Shown: in pieces, positions 10,524-18,805 of the stretch
Layout of the letters: every line of letters begins with the position of its first letter
How positions within the stretch are numbered: the stretch's first letter is position 1
Source: Candidatus Ruania gallistercoris
Lineage (GTDB): Bacteria > Actinomycetota > Actinomycetes > Actinomycetales > Beutenbergiaceae
Assembly: GCA_019116305.1 (NCBI GenBank)
Contig: DXBY01000169.1
Coordinates: forward strand, 1-33,066
DNA length: 33,066 bases
Direction of reading: 5' to 3'
Program-made: the position numbers and the translations under genes
Notes under the pieces: model-generated
The model's database searches: none
What the model was told of the DNA's origin: nothing
What the model saw: the letters and a program-made list of their open reading frames with translations, nothing else

Positions 10524-11780
10524 ATGACCCCTGCGCGGCTGGACCGGCTGCTCACTGTGGACGACCAGATCCGCGACCGCTACCTCCGGGTGCCGTTCGA
10601 GGTGCCCCCTGGCGCGCCCGGGGTCGAGGTGCAGCTGACCGTGGCCGACCCGGCAGCGGTGATCGATCTCGGCTGCGAGGCACCGTCACGATGGTGCGGG
10701 TGGGCCGGCGGGGCTCGGAAGTCCTTCGTGGTGCGCCCGGAGGAAGCCACCCCCGGGTTCCTGCCCGGGGTGGAGCCGGGAACCTGGCACCTGGTGCTCG
10801 GCCTGCACCAGCTTCCGGTACAGGGGGTGCAGGTGCAGGTCGAGGTGGCCACCGACAGCACCGCCGAGGTGGCGGCGGAACCGCTCGCTCCCCTGGCCCC
10901 GGCCGTGCGGGGCAGCAGCCGGGCGGTACCCGCGGGCGCGGGCCTGACCTGGTACGCCGGGGACTTCCACGCGCACACCGTGCACTCCGACGGCCAGGAG
11001 AGCATCGACCAGCTCGCCGCCCGGGCGGTGGCCTCGGGGCTGGACTTCCTCGCCGTCACCGACCACAACACGATCAGTCACCACCGCCTGCTCGGGGCTT
11101 CGGCCGCCCGGCACCAGGTGACGCTGTTGCCCGGGCAGGAACTCACCACTGCCCGCGGGCATGGCGTGGCCTACGGCGATATCGGCTGGGTGGACTTCCG
11201 TCGGCCGGCCCAGCACTGGTTGGCCGAGATCGAGCGGCGCGGTGGACTGCTTGCGGTGAGTCATCCGGCCGAGGGCGACTGCGCCTGGCAGCACCAGCTG
11301 GACCGCGCCCCGCACGCCCTGGAGCTCTGGCACATCTCCTGGTTCCGGGACCTCACTGCCACCGCACCCTGGGCGTTCTGGCAGCTGCTGGAGCATCTTC
11401 CGGGCAGTGCGCGCACAGCGCTGATCGGCGGATCGGACTTCCACGCGCCCGGGGCGGGGTGGACGCTGGGCACCCCGACCACCTGGGTGGCCGCCGCGGA
11501 GTGCACTCCGGAGGCGATCCTGGCCGGGGTGGCGGCCGGGCGCACGGCGATCAGCCTGGGGGTCCGCCCGGATGCCACCCCGGATCCGCTCGGCACGCCG
11601 CTGCTGTTGCGCCACGACGGCGATCTGCTCGCCCTGGCCGGTTCCGGCGCCGTGCTCGTCGATGCCCTGGGCCGCCGACGGCGGATCCTGGCTGACGAGG
11701 TCCGGGTCAGTGGGGACTGGGGCCGGGGCCCGTACCACCTGGAGGATCCGGTGCGGCGGGTGCTGGCGATCTGTCGTTGA
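10524..11780 (+). CDS. PHP-domain metallohydrolase with N-terminal beta domain (CehA/McbA-like)
   Basis: 418 residues. Residues 1-140 form a strand-rich N-terminal region. From about 145 the PHP fold begins with DFHAHTVHSDGQ (metal ligands H149 and H151), then AVTDHNTISHH, a GQELTT motif, SHPAEG, and GGSDFHAPGAGWTLG near residue 315. These are the metal-binding motifs of PHP phosphoesterases, and the layout resembles the CehA/McbA-type subgroup (known family; substrate not predictable). The start is the ATG at 10524; GGTGGTG upstream is a poor ribosome site. The upstream part of the open frame lies antisense to smc and was excluded. It is convergent with the small acidic gene. Confidence 0.85.
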   Translation: MTPARLDRLLTVDDQIRDRYLRVPFEVPPGAPGVEVQLTVADPAAVIDLGCEAPSRWCGWAGGARKSFVVRPEEATPGFLPGVEPGTWHLVLGLHQLPVQGVQVQVEVATDSTAEVAAEPLAPLAPAVRGSSRAVPAGAGLTWYAGDFHAHTVHSDGQESIDQLAARAVASGLDFLAVTDHNTISHHRLLGASAARHQVTLLPGQELTTARGHGVAYGDIGWVDFRRPAQHWLAEIERRGGLLAVSHPAEGDCAWQHQLDRAPHALELWHISWFRDLTATAPWAFWQLLEHLPGSARTALIGGSDFHAPGAGWTLGTPTTWVAAAECTPEAILAGVAAGRTAISLGVRPDATPDPLGTPLLLRHDGDLLALAGSGAVLVDALGRRRRILADEVRVSGDWGRGPYHLEDPVRRVLAICR

Positions 11781-11814
11781 GCCGTCCGCACCACGAGAGC
11801 GCCTGCGGCGCCGG

Positions 11815-12054
11815 TCAGTACCCCTCGGTGCCGGCGTCCTCGTCCTCGTCCGGCACCACCACGGCCTGATCGGCGACGTCCGCCTCGTCGGCCTGGCCGG
11901 CTCGGTCGGGTCGGGCGGTGTGCGGTCGGTAGTCCTCACCGCGGTCACCGGGGTCGGTGTCCTCGGCTTCCTGCACCAGGTTGACCGGTTCGTCGTCGAG
12001 CGCGTCGACGAGGCCGGCGTCCTGCCAGGAGTCCGGACCGGGCCGTGTGCTCAT
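11815..12054 (-). CDS. Small acidic protein of unknown function downstream of pheA
   Basis: 79 residues, very rich in D and E (for example PDEDEDAGTEG at the C-terminus), with no hydrophobic segment. The ATG at 12054 is preceded by a strong AGGAGGAA, which supports real translation. The gene starts 58 bases after the pheA stop on the same strand, so co-transcription with pheA is possible. The middle region ADEADVADQAVVVPDEDED has the look of small disordered proteins common in actinobacteria. I assign no function. Confidence 0.65.
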   Translation of the reverse strand: MSTRPGPDSWQDAGLVDALDDEPVNLVQEAEDTDPGDRGEDYRPHTARPDRAGQADEADVADQAVVVPDEDEDAGTEGY

Positions 12055-12112
12055 CGTTCCTCCTGTGCTCGGGGTCTCCATCCTCAGCCCCAAGCCGCGC
12101 CCGCGCCACCGC

Positions 12113-12964
12113 TCAGGCCGGGGAACCGGCCTCCAGCCGGTAGGCGTCCGCGGGGTAGACGCCGAGCACGTGCACCTCGGTGGTGAAGAACTCCAGCTCC
12201 TCCAGCGCCCGCTTGACCGGAAGGTCGTCCGGGTGCCCGTCCACCTCGGCGAGGAACATCGTGGCGACGAACTCGCCGTCGACCATGTAGCTCTCCAGCT
12301 TGGTCATGTTCACCCCGTTGGTGGCGAACCCGCCGAGCGCCTTGTACAGCGCGGCCGGCAGGTTGCGCACCTTGAACACGAACGTGGTCACCACCGGTCC
12401 GGCACCGGAGGAGGTCCGCCGTTCCTCGGGCGAGAGCACCACGAACCGGGTGGTGTTGTGGTCGGCGTCCTCCACATCGGTGGCGAAGATCTCCAGACCG
12501 TAGATCTCGGCCGCCAGCGGTGGTGCGATCGCTGCCTGGGTGGGGTCGCCGAGGTCGGCGACCTCACGGGCGGCGCCGGCGGTGTCACCGGCAACCATCG
12601 GGGTCAGGTGCCGCTCGCGAATCACCTGCCGGCACTGCCCGAGCGCGTGCACATGTGAACGCACGGTGTTGATCTGCGCGGGGTCCGCACCGCGCACGCC
12701 CATCAGGGTGAACGTGATCCGGAGGAAGTGCTCGGCCACGATGTGCAGGCCTGAGGTGGGCAGGAAGTGGTGGATGTCGGCCACCCTCCCGGCGAGGGAG
12801 TTGTCGATCGGGAGCAGCGCCAGCTCCGCCTGCCCGCCGGCCACCGCAGCGAACACGTCCTCGAACGACGCACACGGCAGCGGCTCCCAGTCCGGATAGT
12901 GCTGCCGGCACACGATGTCCGAGTTCGCGCCGGGTTCTCCCTGGTAGGCGATGCGTCGAGTCAC
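12113..12964 (-). CDS. pheA: Prephenate dehydratase
   Basis: Converts prephenate to phenylpyruvate in phenylalanine synthesis, in the cytoplasm. 283 residues. The catalytic periplasmic-binding-like fold starts RIAYQGEPGANS and contains PIDNSLAGRVADIHHFLP and NTTRFVVLSP. A C-terminal ACT domain (about residues 195-270) contains NMTKLESYMVDGEF, the phenylalanine-sensing region. No chorismate mutase domain is fused. I chose the GTG at 12964 because homologues start just before the RIAYQGEPG motif; a GGGAAG stretch lies upstream. The open frame continues upstream but would overlap the divergent channel gene. The GEPGANS and ADIHHFLP wording resembles the alphaproteobacterial-type PDT more than the short actinobacterial type (impression only). 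Confidence 0.93.
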   Translation of the reverse strand: MTRRIAYQGEPGANSDIVCRQHYPDWEPLPCASFEDVFAAVAGGQAELALLPIDNSLAGRVADIHHFLPTSGLHIVAEHFLRITFTLMGVRGADPAQINTVRSHVHALGQCRQVIRERHLTPMVAGDTAGAAREVADLGDPTQAAIAPPLAAEIYGLEIFATDVEDADHNTTRFVVLSPEERRTSSGAGPVVTTFVFKVRNLPAALYKALGGFATNGVNMTKLESYMVDGEFVATMFLAEVDGHPDDLPVKRALEELEFFTTEVHVLGVYPADAYRLEAGSPA

Positions 12965-13151
12965 CTCGGCATCTTCCCACGCCTGCTGCCGGTGCTGGAC
13001 GCCGCCCGCCCTCACAGCCGGTCCCCGGGCGCTGTGCGGAAGAAGTGACACCGCCTTCACACCGGTGGCGCGGCGACGAAATCTGCGCCTCATAGCGTTC
13101 CGGCACGCACTGCACCGAACCAGAGATTGCGCCGATCCCCGGAGGAGACCC

Positions 13152-14000
13152 ATGTACCTGCGACCGAACGATCTGGTCACCACGATGATCGAGGCAGGTG
13201 AGTCGAAGATCTTCATGGCCGGCCGCGACGCCCTGGTCCGTGGGGCGATGGGTGGGGCGATGCTCGCTCTGACCGCTGCGTTCGCCGTGTCGGTGACCGT
13301 GACCACCGGCAGCGCGCTGCTCGGGGCGGTGCTGTTCCCCGCAGGCTTCGTGGTGCTCTACCTGCTCGGCTACGACCTGCTGACCGGCGTGTTCGTGCTC
13401 ACCTCGCTCGCCTGGCTGGACCGCCGCCCCGGCGTGACCGTGGGCGGCGTGCTGCGCAGCTGGGGCCTGGTGTTCACCGGGAACCTCCTCGGCGCGGTGA
13501 CCGTGGCGGTCCTGATGGCCGTGGTGGTGACGTTCGGCTTCGACACGCCACCGAACGAGGTCGGTCAGGCGATCGGGCACATCGGTGAAGGTCGGACCGT
13601 GGGCTACGCCGAGCACGGCGCCGCCGGCATGCTCACCCTGTTCGTGCGCGCGGTGCTGTGCAACTGGATGGTCTCCACCGGTGTGGTGGGCGCGATGATG
13701 GCCAAGGATGTGCCCGGCAAGGCGATCGCGATGTGGCTGCCGGTGATGCTGTTCTTCTTCATGGGATTCGAGCACTCGATCGTGAACATGTTCCTGTTTC
13801 CCTCGGGCCTGCTGCTGGGCGGCGAGTTCACCCTGGTCGACTACCTGGTCTGGAACGAGATCCCCACGGTGCTGGGCAACCTCGTCGGTGGCGTGTTCCT
13901 GGTCGGCCTGCCGCTCTACCTCACCCATGCCCGGACCGCGGCCCGGCGACTGCCTGCCCTCCCGGCTGCCGCGGCCCGGGAGAACGAGCCCGCCGCCTGA
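13152..14000 (+). CDS. Formate/nitrite transporter (FNT) family channel
   Basis: 282 residues with about six transmembrane helices, the FNT length. FNT proteins are pentameric channels for formate, nitrite or hydrosulfide. The N-terminus RPNDLVTTMIEAGESK, the segment FVRAVLCNWMVSTGVV and the MGFEHSIVNMFLFPSG segment with the conserved pore histidine are all typical. The ATG at 13152 has GGAGGAG six bases upstream. It is divergent from pheA and ends 14 bases before the convergent oxidoreductase gene. Formate and nitrite specificity (FocA versus NirC) cannot be separated from sequence alone, and no formate lyase or nitrite reductase gene is nearby. Confidence 0.9.
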   Translation: MYLRPNDLVTTMIEAGESKIFMAGRDALVRGAMGGAMLALTAAFAVSVTVTTGSALLGAVLFPAGFVVLYLLGYDLLTGVFVLTSLAWLDRRPGVTVGGVLRSWGLVFTGNLLGAVTVAVLMAVVVTFGFDTPPNEVGQAIGHIGEGRTVGYAEHGAAGMLTLFVRAVLCNWMVSTGVVGAMMAKDVPGKAIAMWLPVMLFFFMGFEHSIVNMFLFPSGLLLGGEFTLVDYLVWNEIPTVLGNLVGGVFLVGLPLYLTHARTAARRLPALPAAAARENEPAA

Positions 14001-14014
14001 CCGCGCCGGCCGGC

Positions 14015-15133
14015 TCAGCGCCCAGCCGCCTCCCCGGACACGGACTCCGGCGCCAGCCGGGCGAGGACCTGCTGGGCGACGATCAGATCGGCCCGGCCCT
14101 GCGCCGTCTGCGAGTGGGGCCGGGCGCCGGTGGTGACGAAGGCATAAAAAGCGAGCACCTCGTTCTCGAACGCTTCCTGCTGCGGCCACCGGTACTCGCT
14201 GCGCGTCTCGCCGTCGCCGGCGGTACCGACCACGGTCAGCACGGTCGGGGCATTGAGCAGGTACGGCACGCCGAAGGTCAGGCTCGCGCTGCCGGCGTCG
14301 TGGTGGAAGGTCACCGTCTCCCGATAGTCGGGGTAGTCGGGCAGGTAGTGCCACCCCAGGTGCAGCCGGGCGCCCCCGGCCAGGGTGCCGCTGATCTCCA
14401 CCGATCCCGGGTCGCCGTTCTCGGCGGCCCAGTGATGGGCGGACTGCACCTCGGCGACGGCGTAACCCAGGTGTCGGAGCAGGGAGACGTCGTGCACGAT
14501 CGAGCCGATCACCACGCCTGCGTACAGGTCCCGCCACGCTGGGGCCGTCCCGGCCCCCAGTGCGGTGTCCAGGGCCGCCTGGGTGGGGCGGGCCGCAGCG
14601 GCGAGCTGATCGCCGCCCACGTCCGTAGGTGCCGGCAGCAGGTTGGCGAACCGCAGCTGGCGTTCGGCGCTGGGGTGCAGGATCTCCACGGTGACCGCCC
14701 GCAGGCGGGCGCCGGCCAGTACCCGGGCGAGCTCCGCCGTCGCCGGATCGTACTCCTTCATATAACCGAGCTGGACCCGTGCGCCGGCCGCCTCCAGCCG
14801 GTCGATCTCGGCCTCGGCGAGGGCGAGCGGCTTCTCGCAGAACACCGGCAGGCCGGCCTCGGCCACGGTGAGCGCATCCGTTCCGTGCGTGCCCGAGGTG
14901 GCCACCAGCACCGCGTCCAGCGGGCAGCTGCCGCTCCGGTGGGCGGCGATCAGCTCGGCGGCGGAGGTGAACACGCCGGCGATGCCATAGCGACCGGCAA
15001 CCTGTGCGGCTCGTTCGGCCGACAGGTCGGCCACGGCCACCACCTCGAACTCGGCCCACCGGCGCAGCAGCAGCGGTAGGTGCACGCTCTGCGTGACGGC
15101 GCCGAGGCCGAGCACCCCGATCCGTAGCCTCAC
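14015..15133 (-). CDS. Gfo/Idh/MocA family oxidoreductase (first of four)
   Basis: NAD(P)-dependent sugar or polyol dehydrogenase family, 372 residues. The Rossmann glycine motif is GVLGLGAVTQ at the N-terminus. FCEKPLAL is the EKP motif near residue 95, and SIVHDVSLLRHLGY supplies the usual His-Asp in the catalytic helix. The GTG at 15133 overlaps the stop of the IolE-like gene by four bases (GTGA), so both are translated as a unit. Together they suggest oxidation and dehydration or isomerisation of an inositol-like or sugar substrate (inference). Substrate cannot be named from sequence. Confidence 0.85.
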   Translation of the reverse strand: MRLRIGVLGLGAVTQSVHLPLLLRRWAEFEVVAVADLSAERAAQVAGRYGIAGVFTSAAELIAAHRSGSCPLDAVLVATSGTHGTDALTVAEAGLPVFCEKPLALAEAEIDRLEAAGARVQLGYMKEYDPATAELARVLAGARLRAVTVEILHPSAERQLRFANLLPAPTDVGGDQLAAAARPTQAALDTALGAGTAPAWRDLYAGVVIGSIVHDVSLLRHLGYAVAEVQSAHHWAAENGDPGSVEISGTLAGGARLHLGWHYLPDYPDYRETVTFHHDAGSASLTFGVPYLLNAPTVLTVVGTAGDGETRSEYRWPQQEAFENEVLAFYAFVTTGARPHSQTAQGRADLIVAQQVLARLAPESVSGEAAGR

Positions 15134-16038
15134 GGCAGCCACCGGCGCAGCACCTCGCGGTTGTGCACCTGTTCGCGCTGCGGACGGCCGGGGTCGTCGC
15201 CGGCCTGCGGAATGACGTCCTGCTCCACCACGAGCCAGCCGGTGTAACCGCTGCCGAGGATCTGCGCCATCACCGCCTCCAGGTCCAGATCGCCCTCGCC
15301 GAGCGGGACGAAGGCCCGGTCGGTCCAGACCTTGCGCATCCCCGCGCGGGTCGCGACCACGTCCGCAAGCACGGCGCGGCGCACGTCCTTCAGATGCAGG
15401 TGGTCGATCCGCTCGGACCAGCGGCGCAGGCCGGCGAGCGGGTCGCCGCCGCCGAGCAGCAGGTGGCCGGTGTCCAGGGTCAGGCCCACCTCGGTGCGGG
15501 CGAGCAGCTCGTCGATCTCGGCCGGGGTCTCCACGTGGGTGCAGGCGTGGTGGTGGAAGGTCGGCTCCAGGCCCGCGTCCCGGGCCAGCTCCAGGGCGGT
15601 GGCGAGGCTGCCCGCGAAGGTATCCCACCCGCGCTCGTCCAGGCTGAGCTCGGGCCCGCCGCCGGGATGCGCGCGGCGCAGGTCAGAACCGGAGTCGGCG
15701 AGCGTGGGCCGGGCCGGCCGGTCCGGGTTGTTGCCCTCGGTGAAGAACGCCAGAGCGTCCCGGTAGCCCGGGATCGCAGCGGCGAACGCGGCGGCGTCGG
15801 AGAACGGCAGGTCCACCCAGCCACCGGCCAGGGTGAGGCGGTGCCGGGCGAGCCGCGCACGCAGCTGTGGTCCTCGGCCGAGCATCCCGATCGGACCGGA
15901 GTCGATGCCGGCGTATCCCGCCGCGGCGACCATCGTGGCCAGCTCCTCAGCGTCGGGAAGGTGCACCCCCTCCTCCGCGGAGAGCTCGAACACGCCGTAG
16001 GAGACCGGCGCGTTGGCCAGGGTGATACCCGCCGTCAT
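15130..16038 (-). CDS. IolE-like sugar phosphate isomerase/epimerase (xylose isomerase-type TIM barrel)
   Basis: 302 residues, the length of myo-inosose-2-dehydratase (IolE) and related AP-endonuclease-2 family TIM barrels. Motifs resembling IolE are FHHHACTHVETPAEIDEL, LTLDTGHLLLGGGDPLAGL and DHLHLKDVRRAVL, which carry the histidine, aspartate and glutamate ligands of a divalent metal; the C-terminus has GWLVVEQD. The ATG at 16038 has GGAG eight bases upstream and overlaps the stop of a 48-codon remnant ORF (ATGA). It is followed by a Gfo/Idh oxidoreductase with a four-base overlap. Dehydration of an inosose is plausible; other keto-sugar epimerisations are equally possible. Confidence 0.82.
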   Translation of the reverse strand: MTAGITLANAPVSYGVFELSAEEGVHLPDAEELATMVAAAGYAGIDSGPIGMLGRGPQLRARLARHRLTLAGGWVDLPFSDAAAFAAAIPGYRDALAFFTEGNNPDRPARPTLADSGSDLRRAHPGGGPELSLDERGWDTFAGSLATALELARDAGLEPTFHHHACTHVETPAEIDELLARTEVGLTLDTGHLLLGGGDPLAGLRRWSERIDHLHLKDVRRAVLADVVATRAGMRKVWTDRAFVPLGEGDLDLEAVMAQILGSGYTGWLVVEQDVIPQAGDDPGRPQREQVHNREVLRRWLP

Positions 16039-16181
16039 GTGGGTTCTCCGGCGGGGAAGGCCATCGACGCGCCCCGACTGGCTGTTGCCTGCCCGCCGGC
16101 CGGATTCTGCACCTCGATCGAGGCGCCGCTACCGTCACGCAGCCGGCCGTTGATGACGTGCTGGATGCTGGGCGCGGACAT
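16035..16181 (-). pseudogene. Short ORF resembling the N-terminus of methylmalonate-semialdehyde dehydrogenase (mmsA/iolA remnant)
   Basis: A 48-codon frame starts at an ATG preceded by a perfect AGGAGGAcc and ends in TGA overlapping the start of the IolE-like gene. Residues 5-30 (IQHVINGRLRDGSG, then VQNPAGGQ) look like the beginning of CoA-acylating methylmalonate-semialdehyde dehydrogenases, which usually read as a HxINGxxxxGxSG...V.NPATG pattern. The rest of that roughly 500-residue enzyme is missing. The last residues (SRGASMAFPAG) could be the enzyme's C-terminal GFP-type ending, which would mean an internal in-frame deletion; that part is weak. It may now act only as a translated leader for the IolE-like gene. 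Confidence 0.5.
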
Positions 16182-16289
16182 GGTCCTCCTGACAGGTGGG
16201 TCCAGCACCAGCCGCGCACCGTCAGTGGACGCAAGGCCGTGCGGTGATGATCGCCGTCATCGTCCCACCGGCACCCGAGCGCCCGCAAC

Positions 16290-16305
16290 CTTTGTCAGGA
16301 CAAAG
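16290..16305. promoter_or_regulatory. Perfect inverted repeat, candidate operator of the IolE-like operon
   Basis: CTTTGTC-AG-GACAAAG: two perfect seven-base arms with a two-base spacer, 109-124 bases upstream of the remnant ORF and about 55 bases past the end of ndk. The AT-rich arms stand out from the GC-rich surroundings and look like the binding site of a dimeric repressor (LacI, GntR or similar). No regulator gene is adjacent, so the partner is unknown. Confidence 0.5.
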
Positions 16306-16360
16306 CAGCGATGGCGGTGGCGGCATGTCCGGCGTCGAGGAAGTAGCCGTGTGCGCCGGC

Positions 16361-16789
16361 TCAGCGGCCGGGGAACCAGAGCCCGATCTCGCGTTCGGCG
16401 CTCTCGATCGAGTCCGATCCGTGCACCAGGTTCTGCTGCACCGCCAGCCCCCAGTCCCGGCCGAGGTCCCCCCGGATGGTCCCGGGCAGGGCAGCGGTCG
16501 GGTCGGTCGCTCCGGCCAGTGACCGGAAGCCCTCGATCACGCGGTGACCCTCAGCGATTGCCGCCAGCACCGCGCCGGACTTCATGAACTCCACCAGGGG
16601 GGCATAGAACGGCTTGCCCTCGTGCTCGGCGTAGTGCGCGGCGAGCAGCTGGTCATCAGCCTGGCGCAGCTCCACGGCGCTGAGGGTGTAGCCCTTGGCC
16701 TCCACTCTGGCCAAGATCTGTCCGGTGAGGCCACGCAGGACCCCGTCCGGCTTGATCAGGATCAGGGTCCGTTCGTGCTGTGCGGTCAT
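16361..16789 (-). CDS. ndk: Nucleoside diphosphate kinase
   Basis: Transfers the gamma-phosphate between nucleoside tri- and diphosphates in the cytoplasm. 142 residues, the family length. It starts [11 protein letters not shown], includes [15 protein letters not shown] and PGTIRGD, and has the active-site histidine H123 in NLVHGSDS followed by [10 protein letters not shown]. The ATG at 16789 overlaps the DUF4233 stop by four bases. In many actinobacteria folC, DUF4233 and ndk are consecutive; here the folC partner lies about 15 kb away on the same strand. Confidence 0.97.
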   Translation of the reverse strand: MTAQHERTLILIKPDGVLRGLTGQILARVEAKGYTLSAVELRQADDQLLAAHYAEHEGKPFYAPLVEFMKSGAVLAAIAEGHRVIEGFRSLAGATDPTAALPGTIRGDLGRDWGLAVQQNLVHGSDSIESAEREIGLWFPGR

Positions 16790-17268
16790 CGGTCACCTTC
16801 CGTTGCTGGGCTGGAGGTTGTGCCACTGGCGTCGCGTTCGGCGCGTTCCCGGTCGATCTTCAGCCCGAGCCAGACGCCGAGTGCCCAGACGATCGCGAAC
16901 ACCGCGCCGACCACGAACATCGTCGGCACCAAGAAGCCGCCGAGGAGCAGCAGCACCTGGACCGCGGAGCCGATCACGATCCCGGCACGGGTGCGCTGGA
17001 GCCGGGCAGCGACGGCGCAGGACACCATCCCGACCCCGCCGAGGACGCCCAGCACCGTCGGGTCCGCAACCCGGAGGCCGTAGGCCACCAGCAGGGCGAA
17101 GAAGATCACGAACACCTCGCCCCAGAGGACTGTGGTGCCGAACATCGGCCGTGCCGGGCGCTGGCGGCGAGGTGCAGGCGCACCGGCCGATGCCCGCTCC
17201 GCCGCGCCGGTGTCCGGGTGGCCGGCAGCGGCACGGGAACGGTACTCGGCCGCGTGCGGGGTGTTCAC
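16786..17268 (-). CDS. DUF4233 family membrane protein
   Basis: 160 residues. A proline- and arginine-rich N-terminus (about 1-40) is followed by four hydrophobic helices between about 45 and 140 and a charged tail. The segment [19 protein letters not shown] and the terminal [15 protein letters not shown] fit DUF4233, a family found between folC and ndk in actinobacteria. Function unknown. The start is taken as the GTG at 17268, where TAGGCT lies six bases upstream in a leaderless arrangement. A start closer to the first helix (for example the ATG at residue 42) is possible but would lose the -10 relation. It overlaps ndk by four bases. Confidence 0.85.
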   Translation of the reverse strand: MNTPHAAEYRSRAAAGHPDTGAAERASAGAPAPRRQRPARPMFGTTVLWGEVFVIFFALLVAYGLRVADPTVLGVLGGVGMVSCAVAARLQRTRAGIVIGSAVQVLLLLGGFLVPTMFVVGAVFAIVWALGVWLGLKIDRERAERDASGTTSSPATEGDR

Positions 17269-17274
17269 CCCGCC

Positions 17275-17280
17275 AGCCTA
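17275..17280 (-). promoter_or_regulatory. -10 element for leaderless DUF4233-ndk transcript
   Basis: TAGGCT followed by GGCGGG and the GTG start. The 12-base string TAGGCTGGCGGG is repeated exactly before the epimerase gene at 31148. It would give DUF4233-ndk its own promoter in the absence of an adjacent folC. Confidence 0.45.
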
Positions 17281-17438
17281 ACTGTTGCGGCAGCTGCTCC
17301 CGCCCTGGGCAGGTCCGCCGGTCCGCACGTGCCAGCGCGACGCCTGCCATGATGGCGCCCGGTGATTCATCGTCGGTGGCACTCCTCCGACATGACCGCC
17401 GCGGCACATTAGCCACGACCGAGAGGACGCCAGCAGCG

Positions 17439-18620
17439 ATGACCAGTCTCGACCCGAAAGTCCGCCTGGCCGTGGTCGGCTGTGGCGCACGAGCCACGAT
17501 CGCAGCCCACGCCATCGCGAGCGGCCGGGCGGTGATTGCCGCGTATGTGGACCCGGTGCCGGCCGCCTCGGCCCGGCTGGCCGAGCGGCTGGATGCTCCG
17601 GCGCCTCAGTTCGCCTCGGTGACCGACCTGCTCGCCTCGGACACGCCAGTGGACGCTGCCCTGGTGCTCAGCCCGGACGACACCCATGCCGCCGTGGCTA
17701 CGGCACTGCTCGATCACCACGTGGCCGTCTATCTGGAGAAGCCGATCACCATCAGCACTGCGGACGCGGACGCGGTGCTGACCGCGGCCGCACGCAGCAA
17801 CACCCCGCTGTACGTGGGTCACAACATGCGGCACATGTCGGTGGTGCGCACGATGCACGCGATCATCGCCCGGGGCGAGATCGGCACGGTCAAGGCGATC
17901 TGGTGCCGGCACTTCGTGGGCAACGGTGGCGACTTCTACTTCAAGGACTGGCATGCCGATCGCTCCCGGAGCCACGGTCTGCTCCTGCAGAAGGGGGCGC
18001 ACGACATCGACGTCATCCACCACCTGGCCGGTGGGTACACCACCCGGGTGGTGGGGATGGGGGCGCTGACGCTGTATGGCGACATCGACCACCGGCGGGA
18101 CAACTCCGACCGCTCGATGCCGGAATGGTTCGATATGACGAACTGGCCACCGGGGAGCCAGCGGGACCTGAATCCGGTCATTGACGTCGAGGATCTGTCC
18201 ATGGTCCAGCTCCAGCTGGACAACGGTGTGTTCGCCTCCTACCAGCAGTGCCACTACACGCCCGACTACTGGCGCAACTACACCGTGATCGGCACCGAGG
18301 GCCGGCTGGAGAACTTCGGCGACAGCGCCGGCGGCCTCATCAAGGTGTGGAACCGTCGCCACACCTACCAGGCCGAAGGGGACCGGGAGTACCCGATCGG
18401 CGGCGACGAAGCCGGCCACGCCGACGCCGACCTGGAGACGATGACCGAGTTCCTGGACTTCCTCGCCCACGGCGGGAGCACGGTGACGAGCCCGGTGGCG
18501 GCCCGGCACGCCGTCGCCACGGCCGTGGCTGCCACGGCCTCGCTCCGGGACGGCTCGACGCCGCGCGAGGTGCCACCGGTCCCGTCGGAGATCGCCGCGC
18601 ACTTCTCCGCCGGACGCTGA
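17439..18620 (+). CDS. Gfo/Idh/MocA family oxidoreductase (second of four)
   Basis: 393 residues. The Rossmann motif AVVGCGARATIAAHA is at about residues 11-25, YLEKPITIS carries the EKP motif near residue 105, and KGAHDIDVIHHLAGG holds the catalytic-helix residues. A long insert with NWPPGSQRDLNPVIDVEDLSM lies in the substrate domain. The ATG at 17439 is preceded by GAGAGGA at a rather long distance (about 11 bases). It is divergent from DUF4233 and first of three oxidoreductases on this strand, separated from the next by 185 bases. Its length and insert set it apart from the next two, so it probably uses a different substrate. Substrate unknown. Confidence 0.85.
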   Translation: MTSLDPKVRLAVVGCGARATIAAHAIASGRAVIAAYVDPVPAASARLAERLDAPAPQFASVTDLLASDTPVDAALVLSPDDTHAAVATALLDHHVAVYLEKPITISTADADAVLTAAARSNTPLYVGHNMRHMSVVRTMHAIIARGEIGTVKAIWCRHFVGNGGDFYFKDWHADRSRSHGLLLQKGAHDIDVIHHLAGGYTTRVVGMGALTLYGDIDHRRDNSDRSMPEWFDMTNWPPGSQRDLNPVIDVEDLSMVQLQLDNGVFASYQQCHYTPDYWRNYTVIGTEGRLENFGDSAGGLIKVWNRRHTYQAEGDREYPIGGDEAGHADADLETMTEFLDFLAHGGSTVTSPVAARHAVATAVAATASLRDGSTPREVPPVPSEIAAHFSAGR

Positions 18621-18805
18621 GACGACGTGCCGCACGGCGAAGGACGCCGGATTCCGCCCGCTCCCGAGCGTCGCCGATCCCGTCCCGGTTCAGCCATGAT
18701 GGACTGGGCAGTACTCGACGGGCGCTGCATGTGGCCCGCGCCGGGACGACGCGCACCGCATGTGACTCGGCGAGGCAACGGCATCCAGAACGAGACGAGG
18801 TTCAT

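Noticed and set aside
17348-18702. CCATGATGG present at 17348-17356 and 18694-18702, each upstream of an oxidoreductase gene
   Set aside because: Short, partly palindromic, and at different distances from the two starts; no -35 partner. Likely chance.
18621-18805. A 71-codon frame in the gap between two oxidoreductases
   Set aside because: No ribosome site, arginine- and proline-rich composition, and it runs into the next gene out of frame.
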